Origin: an uncultured Brachyspira sp.
GTDB lineage: Bacteria; Spirochaetota; Brachyspiria; Brachyspirales; Brachyspiraceae
Assembly (NCBI RefSeq): GCF_934747485.1
Contig: NZ_CAKVGN010000089.1
Span: 1-10,185 of the forward strand
Length of the DNA: 10,185 nucleotides
Direction of reading: 5' to 3'
This document shows, one piece after another, positions 1 through 6,405 of the stretch. A model generated the notes under the pieces. It was not told where the DNA came from and did not search any database. It worked only from the letters and a program-made list of their open reading frames with translations. Made by a program: the position numbers and the translations under genes. How positions within the stretch are numbered: position 1 is the stretch's first letter; every line of letters begins with the position of its first letter.

Positions 1-205
1 CCTAAAGTTGAAAAACAATTGGAAATTATATATAATTTAGCAAAAAAGGAGCTTTTTTAGTTATCTGGGTCAGCCCCATCTTTTTTACGAATATATGTTT
101 TTTAATAAAAATGATGTATCGAAACTATTTGCTTCAAGAAATATAAGCAAGCATCATTCTATTGGGGCATTAATTAGTGTAGGATTCCATTTTGGGGAAA
201 ATTAA
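1..205 (+). pseudogene. 3' end of a gene, probably an outer-membrane-like protein, apparently split by a frameshift
   Basis: Seen: frame 1 is open from the window edge and ends at a TAG at 58-60 (last residues AKKELF). Frame 2 is open from 41 to a TAA at 203-205. Removing one T from the T6 run at 53-58 joins them as ...KKELF-SYLGQPHLFYEYMFF..., continuing to a C-terminus of GALISVGFHFGEN. The alternating hydrophobic and polar residues and the aromatic-rich end resemble the last strands of an outer-membrane beta-barrel. A terminator follows 7 bases after the second stop, as expected if 205 is the true gene end. Inference: this is one gene carrying a one-base slip, either a real mutation, a phase-variable tract or a sequence error. 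The alternative is an intact gene ending at 60 followed by chance open frame. The family cannot be named from this fragment. Confidence 0.45.
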
Positions 206-211
206 AAATAA

Positions 212-243
212 ATAAAGGGCTTGTAAATATGCAAGTCCTTTAT
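212..243. terminator. Bidirectional intrinsic terminator
   Basis: A 12-bp stem (212-223 with 232-243, one G-T pair) encloses an 8-base loop. T-rich DNA lies on the right for plus-strand transcripts, and A-rich DNA on the left gives a U-rich tail to minus-strand transcripts. It sits between the plus-strand gene end at 205 and the chemoreceptor stop at 271, so it can serve both. Confidence 0.8.
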
Positions 244-270
244 TTTATATAACAATAATTTTAAATATTA

Positions 271-2085
271 TCAATTATCTGTATTAACTTTAAAATATTC
301 TAATTCTGATGACAAATTATTAGCACTATCTACAACCTCTTTTCCTAAAATAGCACTTTGATTTGCCAACTCTGAATTCTCCTGAGTAATCTCATTTAAT
401 TCATTCATAGCAACATTAATTTGTTTTACACTATCCTCCTCTTCAGAAGCTGCTTCATATATAGTAACTAATATATCCGAAACATCTTTGGCCGACTTTT
501 CTATTTCTAAAAGTATCTCTAAAGACGATTGAACCGATTTATCTCCAATTTCTATTTTAGAAACAGTTTTATCTATAATGTTAGTAATATTACCCGCCGC
601 CTCATTAACATTTTGTGCCAATGCTCTAATCTCAGAAGCAACAACCGCAAATCCCCTTCCCTGCTCTCCAGCACGTGCCGCTTCAACTGCCGCATTAAGT
701 GCTAATATATTTGTCTGAAATGCTATTGACTGTATTAGTTTTGTAATATTAGAAATTTCTTTGCTGGACTCAGAAATCTCCATCATATTATGAGATATTT
801 CATTGACAGCATTAACACCGTTTTTAGTAGACTCTGTAACCTTAGAACTCATATTCTTAGCTTCAAATGAGCTTTTTGAAGTGTTTGATATAGCCGAGAA
901 TAAATTTTCTATAGAGCTTGTCATCTCCTCAACAGCAGCAGCCTGAGCTGAACTTCTATTTGATAAATCATCAATGCCTCCTGATATTTTTTCAGAAGAA
1001 GTATTGATAAGAGATATATTAGTTTTTAATTTAGAAAGTATCTCATAAATTATATTTTGCATATCATTAATAGAATTTGTTAAAATACCTGCCACATCTT
1101 TTCTCGCCAAATCCTTTTTATCGAATTTATTATCAAATCTGCCGCTTTTCATAAGCTTCATTATATCAATAGCCCTATATAAATTATTAGATAAAGGAAT
1201 AACTATTTTTGCAACTAATAAACATTCTAAAACTATAAGAATAATCACACACAAAAATAAAGAAAGCATTAAAAAATTAAACTGTGAATAAAACGGCTTA
1301 GCACTTCCTTTAAATACCAATAGCCAAGGAGCATTATCTACTCTTTGAATAGAATACCACTCATCTTTTATTATATCCAAGTCCCCAATATGTGATGATA
1401 AATTACCCTTAAAATTAGCAAAAGTCTTATAAGTAAATAAATTATTTGTTTCATTTAATATATAATTATCATTTGTATGAGTCATAAAAATACCATTCTC
1501 AGAAACAATATAAACCTCTTCTTTAAAATTCTTTTTTAAGCTTTCTGCTATGCCGTTTATATTATCAAAATCTACAGCACATACGCCTTTTAAAGAGTTA
1601 TTAGTATAAACTGCTTTTGAAAATGTTACAGTAAGGTTTTTAGATACATAATCAATATAAGGATTACTTATCATTATATCATTAGTTGTAATAGAGGCTC
1701 TATACCAATCTCTTGAAGTTTGGTCGTATGTTGCTGGAAAATCTTCTAATGAATTTATAAAAATTCCGCCCTGAGAATAAGGAACAGTATCTCCGAAATA
1801 AATATTTAAATAACCTGAATCAAGTTTTTGAACATTAGTTAAAAAATTTCCCAATTCGACCAAATTAGAATTAGACTCTAAATATGCCCCCATAACGTAT
1901 ATGGTGTTTTTTAATTCATCAACATAACTTTCGGTTCTTGTTTTTGCTTCTAATAATTTTAAATACCTTTCATTTAAAAATCGTTCTCTATATATAGGTT
2001 TATAAATAATAAAAATTGCTAAAAATAATAGTAATAAAAATATTATAAAAGGTGCTATAAATTTCACCATTAATAAATTTTTCAT
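271..2085 (-). CDS. Methyl-accepting chemotaxis protein with amino-acid-type dCache sensor domain
   Basis: This is a membrane chemoreceptor that senses a periplasmic ligand and controls the CheA kinase. Of 604 residues, a membrane helix spans about 8-28, a periplasmic double-Cache domain about 35-265, a second helix about 269-293, and a weakly conserved HAMP-like linker about 294-350. A long methylation and signalling coiled coil follows, with its conserved tip at about 456-490 (FQTNILALNAAVEAARAGEQ). Residues Y120, R125, W127, Y128, Y143 and D172 match, with exact spacing, the amino-acid-binding motif described for dCache_1 receptors such as Pseudomonas PctA, so an amino-acid ligand is inferred. 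There is no C-terminal CheR/CheB tethering pentapeptide. The ATG start is supported by AGGGG seven bases upstream (2093-2097) and by a promoter at 2125-2153. No chemotaxis genes adjoin it, which is usual for scattered receptors. Confidence 0.96.
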   Translation of the reverse strand: MKNLLMVKFIAPFIIFLLLLFLAIFIIYKPIYRERFLNERYLKLLEAKTRTESYVDELKNTIYVMGAYLESNSNLVELGNFLTNVQKLDSGYLNIYFGDTVPYSQGGIFINSLEDFPATYDQTSRDWYRASITTNDIMISNPYIDYVSKNLTVTFSKAVYTNNSLKGVCAVDFDNINGIAESLKKNFKEEVYIVSENGIFMTHTNDNYILNETNNLFTYKTFANFKGNLSSHIGDLDIIKDEWYSIQRVDNAPWLLVFKGSAKPFYSQFNFLMLSLFLCVIILIVLECLLVAKIVIPLSNNLYRAIDIMKLMKSGRFDNKFDKKDLARKDVAGILTNSINDMQNIIYEILSKLKTNISLINTSSEKISGGIDDLSNRSSAQAAAVEEMTSSIENLFSAISNTSKSSFEAKNMSSKVTESTKNGVNAVNEISHNMMEISESSKEISNITKLIQSIAFQTNILALNAAVEAARAGEQGRGFAVVASEIRALAQNVNEAAGNITNIIDKTVSKIEIGDKSVQSSLEILLEIEKSAKDVSDILVTIYEAASEEEDSVKQINVAMNELNEITQENSELANQSAILGKEVVDSANNLSSELEYFKVNTDN

Positions 2086-2124
2086 AAATAAACCCCTATA
2101 TAAAATTAAAACCGTTAGGCTTAG

Positions 2125-2153
2125 ATAATAACTGTTATTAGAAATAAAGTCAA
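2125..2153 (-). promoter_or_regulatory. Sigma-70-type promoter of the chemoreceptor gene, with possible UP element
   Basis: On the minus strand, TTGACT (2148-2153) and TATTAT (2125-2130) are separated by 17 bases. The predicted start near 2118 gives a leader of about 33 bases. Immediately upstream, at 2164-2183, is a perfect A/T palindrome containing T8A8, placed where an UP element would contact the polymerase alpha subunits. No operator was recognised. Confidence 0.65.
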
Positions 2154-2202
2154 AAGCTAAATAAATTTTTTTTAAAAAAAATTATTTTATAAAACGCCAG
2201 AC

Positions 2203-2236
2203 TATGTAATTTAGTGAGATATAATTAAATTACATA
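2203..2236. repeat. AT-rich inverted repeat between ankyrin gene and chemoreceptor gene
   Basis: Arms 2203-2213 and 2226-2236 are perfect 11-bp complements around a 12-base spacer. It lies 33 bases beyond the ankyrin gene stop. The stem has only one G-C pair and no T-run directly follows on either strand, so it is a poor intrinsic terminator. It could be a weak RNA stem that ends or stabilises the ankyrin transcript, or a protein-binding site. Confidence 0.4.
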
Positions 2237-2268
2237 TTTACAAAATAATTTTTAACTACTATAAAAAA

Positions 2269-4386
2269 CTATTTGCTGTATTTTTCTAATATATTTTTCA
2301 TTTCATCTTCAAACTCTATATAGAATTCTAAATCTTCATTATTTATAGATGGGTCTGCTCCGTTTTTTAATAAAAGCTCAAATATATCATTTTTGTGATT
2401 TTTAGCAGCTATAATTAATGCAGTATTTCCTTCTGGATCAAACATATTAAGATTAGCATTATTTTCTATAAAAAACTCTATAAGATTTATATTATCTCTC
2501 CTTACAGCCATCATTAATGGAGTATATCCGTCTCTTCCTTTTTTATTAATATCTGCATTATTATTTAATAATATCTTTGCAATCTCTATCTTTTCTACAA
2601 CAGTTAAAGCTGTAAGTCCGACATCATCTTGAAAATTAACATCTCCGCCTTCAGATATATATTTATTTATTTCATCAGTTTTGGAATATAAAACATCAAA
2701 AATAAATTGAACACTTTTTTTATATTCATCATCATGATACTTTCTAAAAATTTTACACATCTCATCATTCCAATTTTCATCTGCATAATATGAACATCTT
2801 CTTCCATAACCATCTCTTGCAAATACATCGGCTTTATTTTCTATTAAAATTTTTACTATATCAAGATGATTATTAAGAGCAGCAAGAATTAAAGCAGTGT
2901 AGCCTGATTTAGCTTGAATATTAATATCAGCATTATGCTCTATTAATAAATTTAATATTTTTTTAGCATTGCGGGAAGCAGCATACATTAAAGCAGTAGC
3001 ATTTTCATTATCTACAGCATTTACATCAGCTCCCCTTTTTATAAACTCTAAAGCTATATCAAAATTATCATCATTATTAGCAACATACTCTAAAGCCGTT
3101 TTATTTAAATAATTTCTAAAATTAACATCAGCATTATGCTCTAATAATATTTTTATTATTTCTTTATGATGAAACTGTGAAGCTAAAAGCAAAGCATTAG
3201 AACCTATTGAATCATCTGATTCATCTATTGTATTATTAATATCAATTCCTTCAGCAATATATTTTAAAACTTTATCAATATTATTTTCAGCAGCAGCATA
3301 TAAAAATTGTATTTCTCTTGATGATGATTCTTTTATTAAATCTGCTATTTCTTTTACATAATTATTTCTGCTGTATGCAATATCTAATGCAGTTTTTGAA
3401 GATTCATTTTTTAATGTTAAATCAGGTTTATATTTAAGAAGAAGTTCAACAATATCTCTATTTCTTTCTTCTACGGCATACATTAAAGGAGTTTCTTTTC
3501 TATGGTCTGATAAATTTATGTCGGCATTATGCTCTAATAATATTTTTACCATATTATAAGAATCAGCATCACAGGCTAATATTAAAGGAGTTTTTTTAAA
3601 TTCATCTTGCACATTTATATTAGCATTATATTCAAGAAGAAGTTTAACTCCTTCAATATTTCTTCTTTCGCATGCATTAAGCAAGGCGGTATTCCCATTA
3701 TAATTATTTGTTAATTCCGTATCAGCACCGTTTTCTAATAAAATCCTCATAAAATCTTTTTTTTCTTCATCGTAAGAAGCAAGCATCAATGCCGTAGAGC
3801 CTTTGCTATTTTGAACATTTATATCTGCACCATATTCTAATAATAATTTTATTATTTCTATACTAGGGTTGTTTTCTATAGAAATATAATATATAAACGC
3901 TGTTTCGCCTCTTTGATTTTTATAATTATGGTCATAGCCATTTTCAAGTAATATTCTCACTATTTCAGTATAATTTTGACTGCAAGCTATCATCAATGCT
4001 GTTAAATAATTTTTTTCTAATTTAGTCTCTATATACATATCAGCTTTATGTTCAAGAAGAATTTTAACAACATCTAAATTGCGATAAATACATGCATATA
4101 TCAAAGCAGTATAATTATAATTGTTAGTTATATCTACAGAAGCATTATACTCCAATAAAAGTTTTACCATGTCAGTATTTCCTTTATAAGAGGCAATCAT
4201 TAAAGGAGTGTATCCTTCTTTATTTTTAAAATCAATTTCAATAGCTTTTTTTTCAATATCATTTTTATTATTTTCAATTAATATTTTTGCTATTCCAAAT
4301 ACATTTATATTTATATAATTATTTTTATTCAATAAATATTTTATTTGCTCAATATCGCCCTCTTCTACAGCATTGAAAAAATTCAA
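2269..4386 (-). CDS. Ankyrin-repeat protein with about 19 repeats; start codon uncertain
   Basis: The protein is built almost wholly of 33-residue ankyrin repeats (core pattern TALMxA...IVKxLLExxADIN), a scaffold for protein-protein binding. About 19 repeats can be counted, some degenerate. There is no catalytic domain, signal peptide or membrane helix, so a cytoplasmic location is likely; partners are unknown. Three segments each open with a cap-like repeat: residues 3-26, 360-384 and 560-584 (such as FLYAAAENNIDKVLKYIAEG), suggesting internal module duplication. The long frame can only start at TTG 4386, which has no good Shine-Dalgarno site. A well-placed ATG at 4408 with AGGA six bases upstream is one base out of frame. 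The promoter at 4470-4497 also points to 4408. Either TTG is used, or a one-base slip in an A6 or T6 tract separates the real start from the body. Brachyspira genomes are known to carry many such proteins. Confidence 0.93.
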   Translation of the reverse strand: MNFFNAVEEGDIEQIKYLLNKNNYININVFGIAKILIENNKNDIEKKAIEIDFKNKEGYTPLMIASYKGNTDMVKLLLEYNASVDITNNYNYTALIYACIYRNLDVVKILLEHKADMYIETKLEKNYLTALMIACSQNYTEIVRILLENGYDHNYKNQRGETAFIYYISIENNPSIEIIKLLLEYGADINVQNSKGSTALMLASYDEEKKDFMRILLENGADTELTNNYNGNTALLNACERRNIEGVKLLLEYNANINVQDEFKKTPLILACDADSYNMVKILLEHNADINLSDHRKETPLMYAVEERNRDIVELLLKYKPDLTLKNESSKTALDIAYSRNNYVKEIADLIKESSSREIQFLYAAAENNIDKVLKYIAEGIDINNTIDESDDSIGSNALLLASQFHHKEIIKILLEHNADVNFRNYLNKTALEYVANNDDNFDIALEFIKRGADVNAVDNENATALMYAASRNAKKILNLLIEHNADINIQAKSGYTALILAALNNHLDIVKILIENKADVFARDGYGRRCSYYADENWNDEMCKIFRKYHDDEYKKSVQFIFDVLYSKTDEINKYISEGGDVNFQDDVGLTALTVVEKIEIAKILLNNNADINKKGRDGYTPLMMAVRRDNINLIEFFIENNANLNMFDPEGNTALIIAAKNHKNDIFELLLKNGADPSINNEDLEFYIEFEDEMKNILEKYSK

Positions 4387-4408
4387 TTTTTTCTTTATTT
4401 GTAAACAT
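4349..4408 (-). other. Out-of-frame ATG leader reading frame at the ankyrin gene start
   Basis: The ATG at 4406-4408 is preceded by AGGA (4415-4418) at six bases. It reads MFTNKEKIEFF and then, out of frame with the ankyrin body, ends at a TGA at 4349-4351. Losing one base from the minus-strand A6 run (4387-4392) or the T6 run (4376-4381) would fuse it to the ankyrin frame, giving MFTNKEK followed by LNFFNAVEEG or IEFFNAVEEG. This is probably the ancestral start region rather than an independent peptide. Confidence 0.6.
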
Positions 4409-4469
4409 TATGAGTCCTAAATTTATAAATTTTTAAACAAAAAAATAAAGTTATATAATACTTATAGAT

Positions 4470-4497
4470 AGTATATTTAAAAATAAAGAAATATCAA
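4470..4497 (-). promoter_or_regulatory. Sigma-70-type promoter of the ankyrin gene
   Basis: On the minus strand, TTGATA (4492-4497) and TATACT (4470-4475) are separated by 16 bases. The predicted start near 4463 gives a leader of about 55 bases to the ATG at 4408. The fit of promoter, Shine-Dalgarno site and ATG argues that 4408 is, or was, the translation start. Confidence 0.6.
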
Positions 4498-4618
4498 TAA
4501 ATATATGTTTATAGAGTAAAAAACACAAAGAAAAGTTTATAAATACATAATAAACATAACATTTTCCTAAAAATTGCATAAAAAATAAAAAAAAATATCT
4601 AAAGCCAAGAAAAAAAAT

Positions 4619-4645
4619 TAATAATTAATTTGTATAAACCGATAA
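4619..4645 (+). promoter_or_regulatory. Sigma-28 (FliA)-like promoter of flaB
   Basis: ACCGATAA at 4638-4645 matches seven of eight positions of the sigma-28 minus-10 element GCCGATAA. Eleven bases upstream, TAATAATT (4619-4626) matches the minus-35 element TAAAGTTT only partly. The predicted start near 4652 gives a leader of about 45 bases. Sigma-28 control is usual for late flagellar genes such as flagellins. Confidence 0.65.
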
Positions 4646-4652
4646 TATATAC

Positions 4653-4691
4653 TAGTTCAAGGACGGACTAATACACAATTTTCACGGAGGA
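4653..4691 (+). promoter_or_regulatory. flaB leader with candidate CsrA-binding hairpin and GGA-containing ribosome site
   Basis: At the predicted 5' end of the mRNA, a 6-bp stem (4653-4658 with 4665-4670, one U-G pair) presents AGGA in a six-base loop (AAGGAC, 4659-4664). The Shine-Dalgarno site GGAGGA (4686-4691), five bases before the ATG, contains two further GGA cores. A looped GGA plus a second GGA over the ribosome site about 25 bases away is the classic arrangement for CsrA repression, as in the Bacillus hag leader. CsrA control of flagellin is also known in spirochetes such as Borrelia. Binding here is inferred. Confidence 0.5.
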
Positions 4692-4696
4692 ACCAT

Positions 4697-5569
4697 ATGG
4701 TTATCAATAATAATATTAGTGCAATAAATGCACAAAGAACTCTTAAATTCCGCCAAGTAGATTTAAGAAAAGACGCAGCTCAAATATCTAGCGGTATGAG
4801 AATCAACCAAGCTGGAGATGATGCTAGCGGATTAGCAGTATCTGAAAAAATGAGAACACAAATCCGCGGTTTACGTCAAGCTGAAAGAAACACTCAAGAC
4901 GGTATATCTTTCATTCAAACTACTGAAGGTTACTTAGAAGAAACTACTAATATCCTTCAAAGAATTCGTGAATTAGCTATACAAGCAGCTAACGGTATCT
5001 ACACTGATGAAGACAGACTTTATGTACAAATCGAAGTTTCTCAATTAGTAGATGAAATCGACAGAGTTGCTTCACAAGCTCAATTCAACAAACTTAATAT
5101 GTTGACTGGAAGATTTGCTAGATCTACAGGAGAAAATACTCCTACAGCTTCTATGTGGTTACACATCGGTGCTAATATGGACGAAAGAAAACGTGTTTAT
5201 ATTGGTACTATGAATAGCCAAGCTCTTGGACTTAAAAATCCAGTTGGACCTGCTACTACTGCTACTTTCATTAGTGTTTCTAACCCTTCTAAAGCTAACA
5301 GTGTTATAGGTATGGTTGATGAAGCTCTTCTTAAAGTATTAAAACAAAGAGCTGACTTGGGTGCTTATCAGAACAGATTAGAAATGACTGCTCAAGGCTT
5401 AATGGTTGGCTTTGAAAATATGCAGGCTTCTGAAAGCAGAATTCGTGATACAGATATGGCTGAAGCTTCAGTTAAACTTGCTAAAGATCAAATTCTTAAC
5501 CAAGCTAACTTGTCTATGCTTGCTCAGGCTAATCAGTTACCGCAAGGTGCTCTTAGATTATTACAATAA
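4697..5569 (+). CDS. flaB: Flagellin FlaB, core subunit of the periplasmic flagellar filament
   Basis: This is a structural subunit of the filament core that runs in the spirochete periplasm. It is exported by the flagellar type III apparatus, so no signal peptide is expected or seen. The 290 residues comprise the conserved N-terminal helices (MVINNNISAINAQRTL; SGMRINQAGDDASGLAVSEK) and C-terminal helices (about 235-290, ending NQLPQGALRLLQ). The middle is short and lacks the variable outer domains of enteric flagellins, as is typical of spirochete FlaB. Several FlaB paralogues (FlaB1-3) exist in Brachyspira and this copy cannot be assigned to one. It is a single-gene unit with its own promoter and terminator. 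Its codons include ATC, CGT, CGC and GGT more often than the A/T-ending neighbours, consistent with high expression. ATG is fixed by GGAGGA upstream. Confidence 0.98.
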   Translation: MVINNNISAINAQRTLKFRQVDLRKDAAQISSGMRINQAGDDASGLAVSEKMRTQIRGLRQAERNTQDGISFIQTTEGYLEETTNILQRIRELAIQAANGIYTDEDRLYVQIEVSQLVDEIDRVASQAQFNKLNMLTGRFARSTGENTPTASMWLHIGANMDERKRVYIGTMNSQALGLKNPVGPATTATFISVSNPSKANSVIGMVDEALLKVLKQRADLGAYQNRLEMTAQGLMVGFENMQASESRIRDTDMAEASVKLAKDQILNQANLSMLAQANQLPQGALRLLQ

Positions 5570-5592
5570 TAATAGCCTAATAGCTTAAAAAT

Positions 5593-5628
5593 AAAAAGGG
5601 TGATACTATTTTTAGTATTACCCTTTTT
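5593..5628. terminator. Strong bidirectional terminator between flaB and the regulator operon
   Basis: A 16-bp stem (5593-5608 with 5613-5628, one G-T pair) closes a TTTT loop and has A/T tracts on both sides. It lies 23 bases after the flaB stop and about 40 bases past the stop of the minus-strand gene at 5670, so it probably ends both transcripts. Confidence 0.92.
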
Positions 5629-5629
5629 T

Positions 5630-5656
5630 ATTATCTTAAAATTTATTATCTTAAAA
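5630..5656. repeat. Short tandem repeat
   Basis: The 12-base unit ATTATCTTAAAA occurs at 5630-5641 and 5645-5656 (15-base period) beside the terminator. It is probably slippage-derived and no function is evident. Confidence 0.6.
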
Positions 5657-5669
5657 ACTTATTATACCT

Positions 5670-6041
5670 CTAACAATTTATAACCATCTTAAATTGATTC
5701 GATATCTCCTTCTTTATAGCCTGCAAACTCTGTGATATAGATGATTGACTCACATTAAAAATCTTAGCTAATTCCACCTGACTTTTTCCCTCTGAAAATA
5801 ATTTTAATAATTCCTTTTGCTTTGGTGAAAGTATTGCCACAACCAAATTTGAAAGCCTCTCATATTCTACATAACTTAAACTATTTGTATAAAGTATATT
5901 CTCTAAATCCTTATCTGTTAATACCACTTCCCTGCTATAATCTCTATTCTTCTTAAACTCCCTCTTGCCGTATCTAATCTTCTTTAACATCTCATCGCAT
6001 AATTTTACACAAGTATTATATTTAGGACATAAATTACACAT
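5670..6041 (-). CDS. Small helix-turn-helix DNA-binding protein with N-terminal cysteine cluster
   Basis: The 123 residues form two parts. The N-terminus MCNLCPKYNTCVKLC has cysteines at 2, 5, 11 and 15, a likely zinc or iron-sulfur site, followed by a basic stretch (about 20-40). The C-terminal part (about 70-113), LSPKQKELLKLFSEGKSQVE onward, is a helix-turn-helix resembling sigma-70 region 4 and the LuxR/GerE type, with SQSSISQSL as the probable recognition helix. It lacks other sigma-factor regions, so a regulator is more likely than a sigma factor. It is the second gene of an operon: two bases separate it from the upstream gene, whose last codons contain its ribosome site AAGGAG (6050-6055), suggesting coupled translation. 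The palindrome at 6299-6325 over the operon start suggests autoregulation. Target genes and the bound metal are unknown. Similar small proteins occur in mobile elements, so that origin is possible. Confidence 0.82.
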   Translation of the reverse strand: MCNLCPKYNTCVKLCDEMLKKIRYGKREFKKNRDYSREVVLTDKDLENILYTNSLSYVEYERLSNLVVAILSPKQKELLKLFSEGKSQVELAKIFNVSQSSISQSLQAIKKEISNQFKMVINC

Positions 6042-6043
6042 TA

Positions 6044-6277
6044 TTAATACTCCTTTAATACATATAAAATATCTTCTAATAGCATAGCTGAATATTCAAT
6101 AGATGTATCAAAATTAAGCTCCTTTACAGCATTATCAACATCTACCCTCATTATAACCCAATCCTCCCAATTAACTTTTTTATTGTAAAAATAATCATCA
6201 TCATCAATATTATCGAGTATTATTTTTACAAGTTTTTTGTTATAATTTTTATACTTTCTTATTGGCGGTTTATTCAT
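6044..6277 (-). CDS. Small protein of unknown function, first gene of the regulator operon
   Basis: I do not recognise this 77-residue protein. Its N-terminus is basic (MNKPPIRKYKNYNKK), followed by an acidic run (DNIDDDDYF, about 22-30), a tryptophan-rich short segment (NWEDW, 36-40) and a C-terminal region predicted to be helical. There is no signal peptide, membrane helix or cysteine. The ATG is backed by GGGAG at seven bases (6285-6289) and by a promoter at 6331-6359. Tight coupling to the downstream helix-turn-helix gene suggests the two act together, perhaps as partner and regulator, but this is inference. Confidence 0.72.
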   Translation of the reverse strand: MNKPPIRKYKNYNKKLVKIILDNIDDDDYFYNKKVNWEDWVIMRVDVDNAVKELNFDTSIEYSAMLLEDILYVLKEY

Positions 6278-6298
6278 AAGAAGTCTCCCAAACTAATG

Positions 6299-6325
6299 TA
6301 TAGTAATATACTGTATATTACTATA
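6299..6325. promoter_or_regulatory. Perfect palindrome, candidate operator of the regulator operon
   Basis: Twelve-base arms (TATAGTAATATA at 6299-6310 and its exact complement at 6314-6325) flank a CTG centre. It covers the predicted transcription start of the minus-strand operon, just downstream of its minus-10 element, where a bound dimer would block transcription. Half-site-like TATATAC motifs recur at 6333-6348. The operon's own helix-turn-helix protein is the obvious candidate ligand. If transcribed it would also fold as an RNA hairpin. Confidence 0.6.
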
Positions 6326-6330
6326 GTAGT

Positions 6331-6359
6331 TTTATATACTATATATACTTTTTTTTCAA
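6331..6359 (-). promoter_or_regulatory. Sigma-70-type promoter of the regulator operon
   Basis: On the minus strand, TTGAAA (6354-6359) and TATAAA (6331-6336) are separated by 17 bases. The predicted start near 6324 lies inside the palindrome 6299-6325. Upstream, T-tracts at 6374-6379, 6384-6390, 6394-6399 and 6401-6407 recur at roughly one helical turn and should bend the DNA. Confidence 0.6.
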
Positions 6360-6405
6360 TACCCATTTTGAGGTTTTTTAACATTTTTTTATATTTTTTG
6401 TTTTT

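Larger units (their letters stand above)
4409..4696. other. Divergent intergenic region between the ankyrin gene and flaB
   Basis: This stretch is nearly all A and T, with no open frame of note. It holds the ankyrin promoter near 4470-4497, a featureless A-rich block of about 4500-4615 with several A-tracts, and the flaB promoter and leader from about 4619 to 4696. The separation of the two promoters by more than 100 bp suggests independent control. Confidence 0.7.

Noticed and set aside
2290..4380. Regularly spaced near-repeats of about 99 bases that could suggest a CRISPR or tandem-repeat array
   Set aside because: The period equals 33 codons and the repeats are the coding DNA of ankyrin units; there are no constant repeats with unique spacers.
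5406..5588. Plus-strand 60-codon open frame inside the flaB 3' end
   Set aside because: It overlaps the conserved flagellin C-terminus in another frame and is a by-product of that coding sequence.
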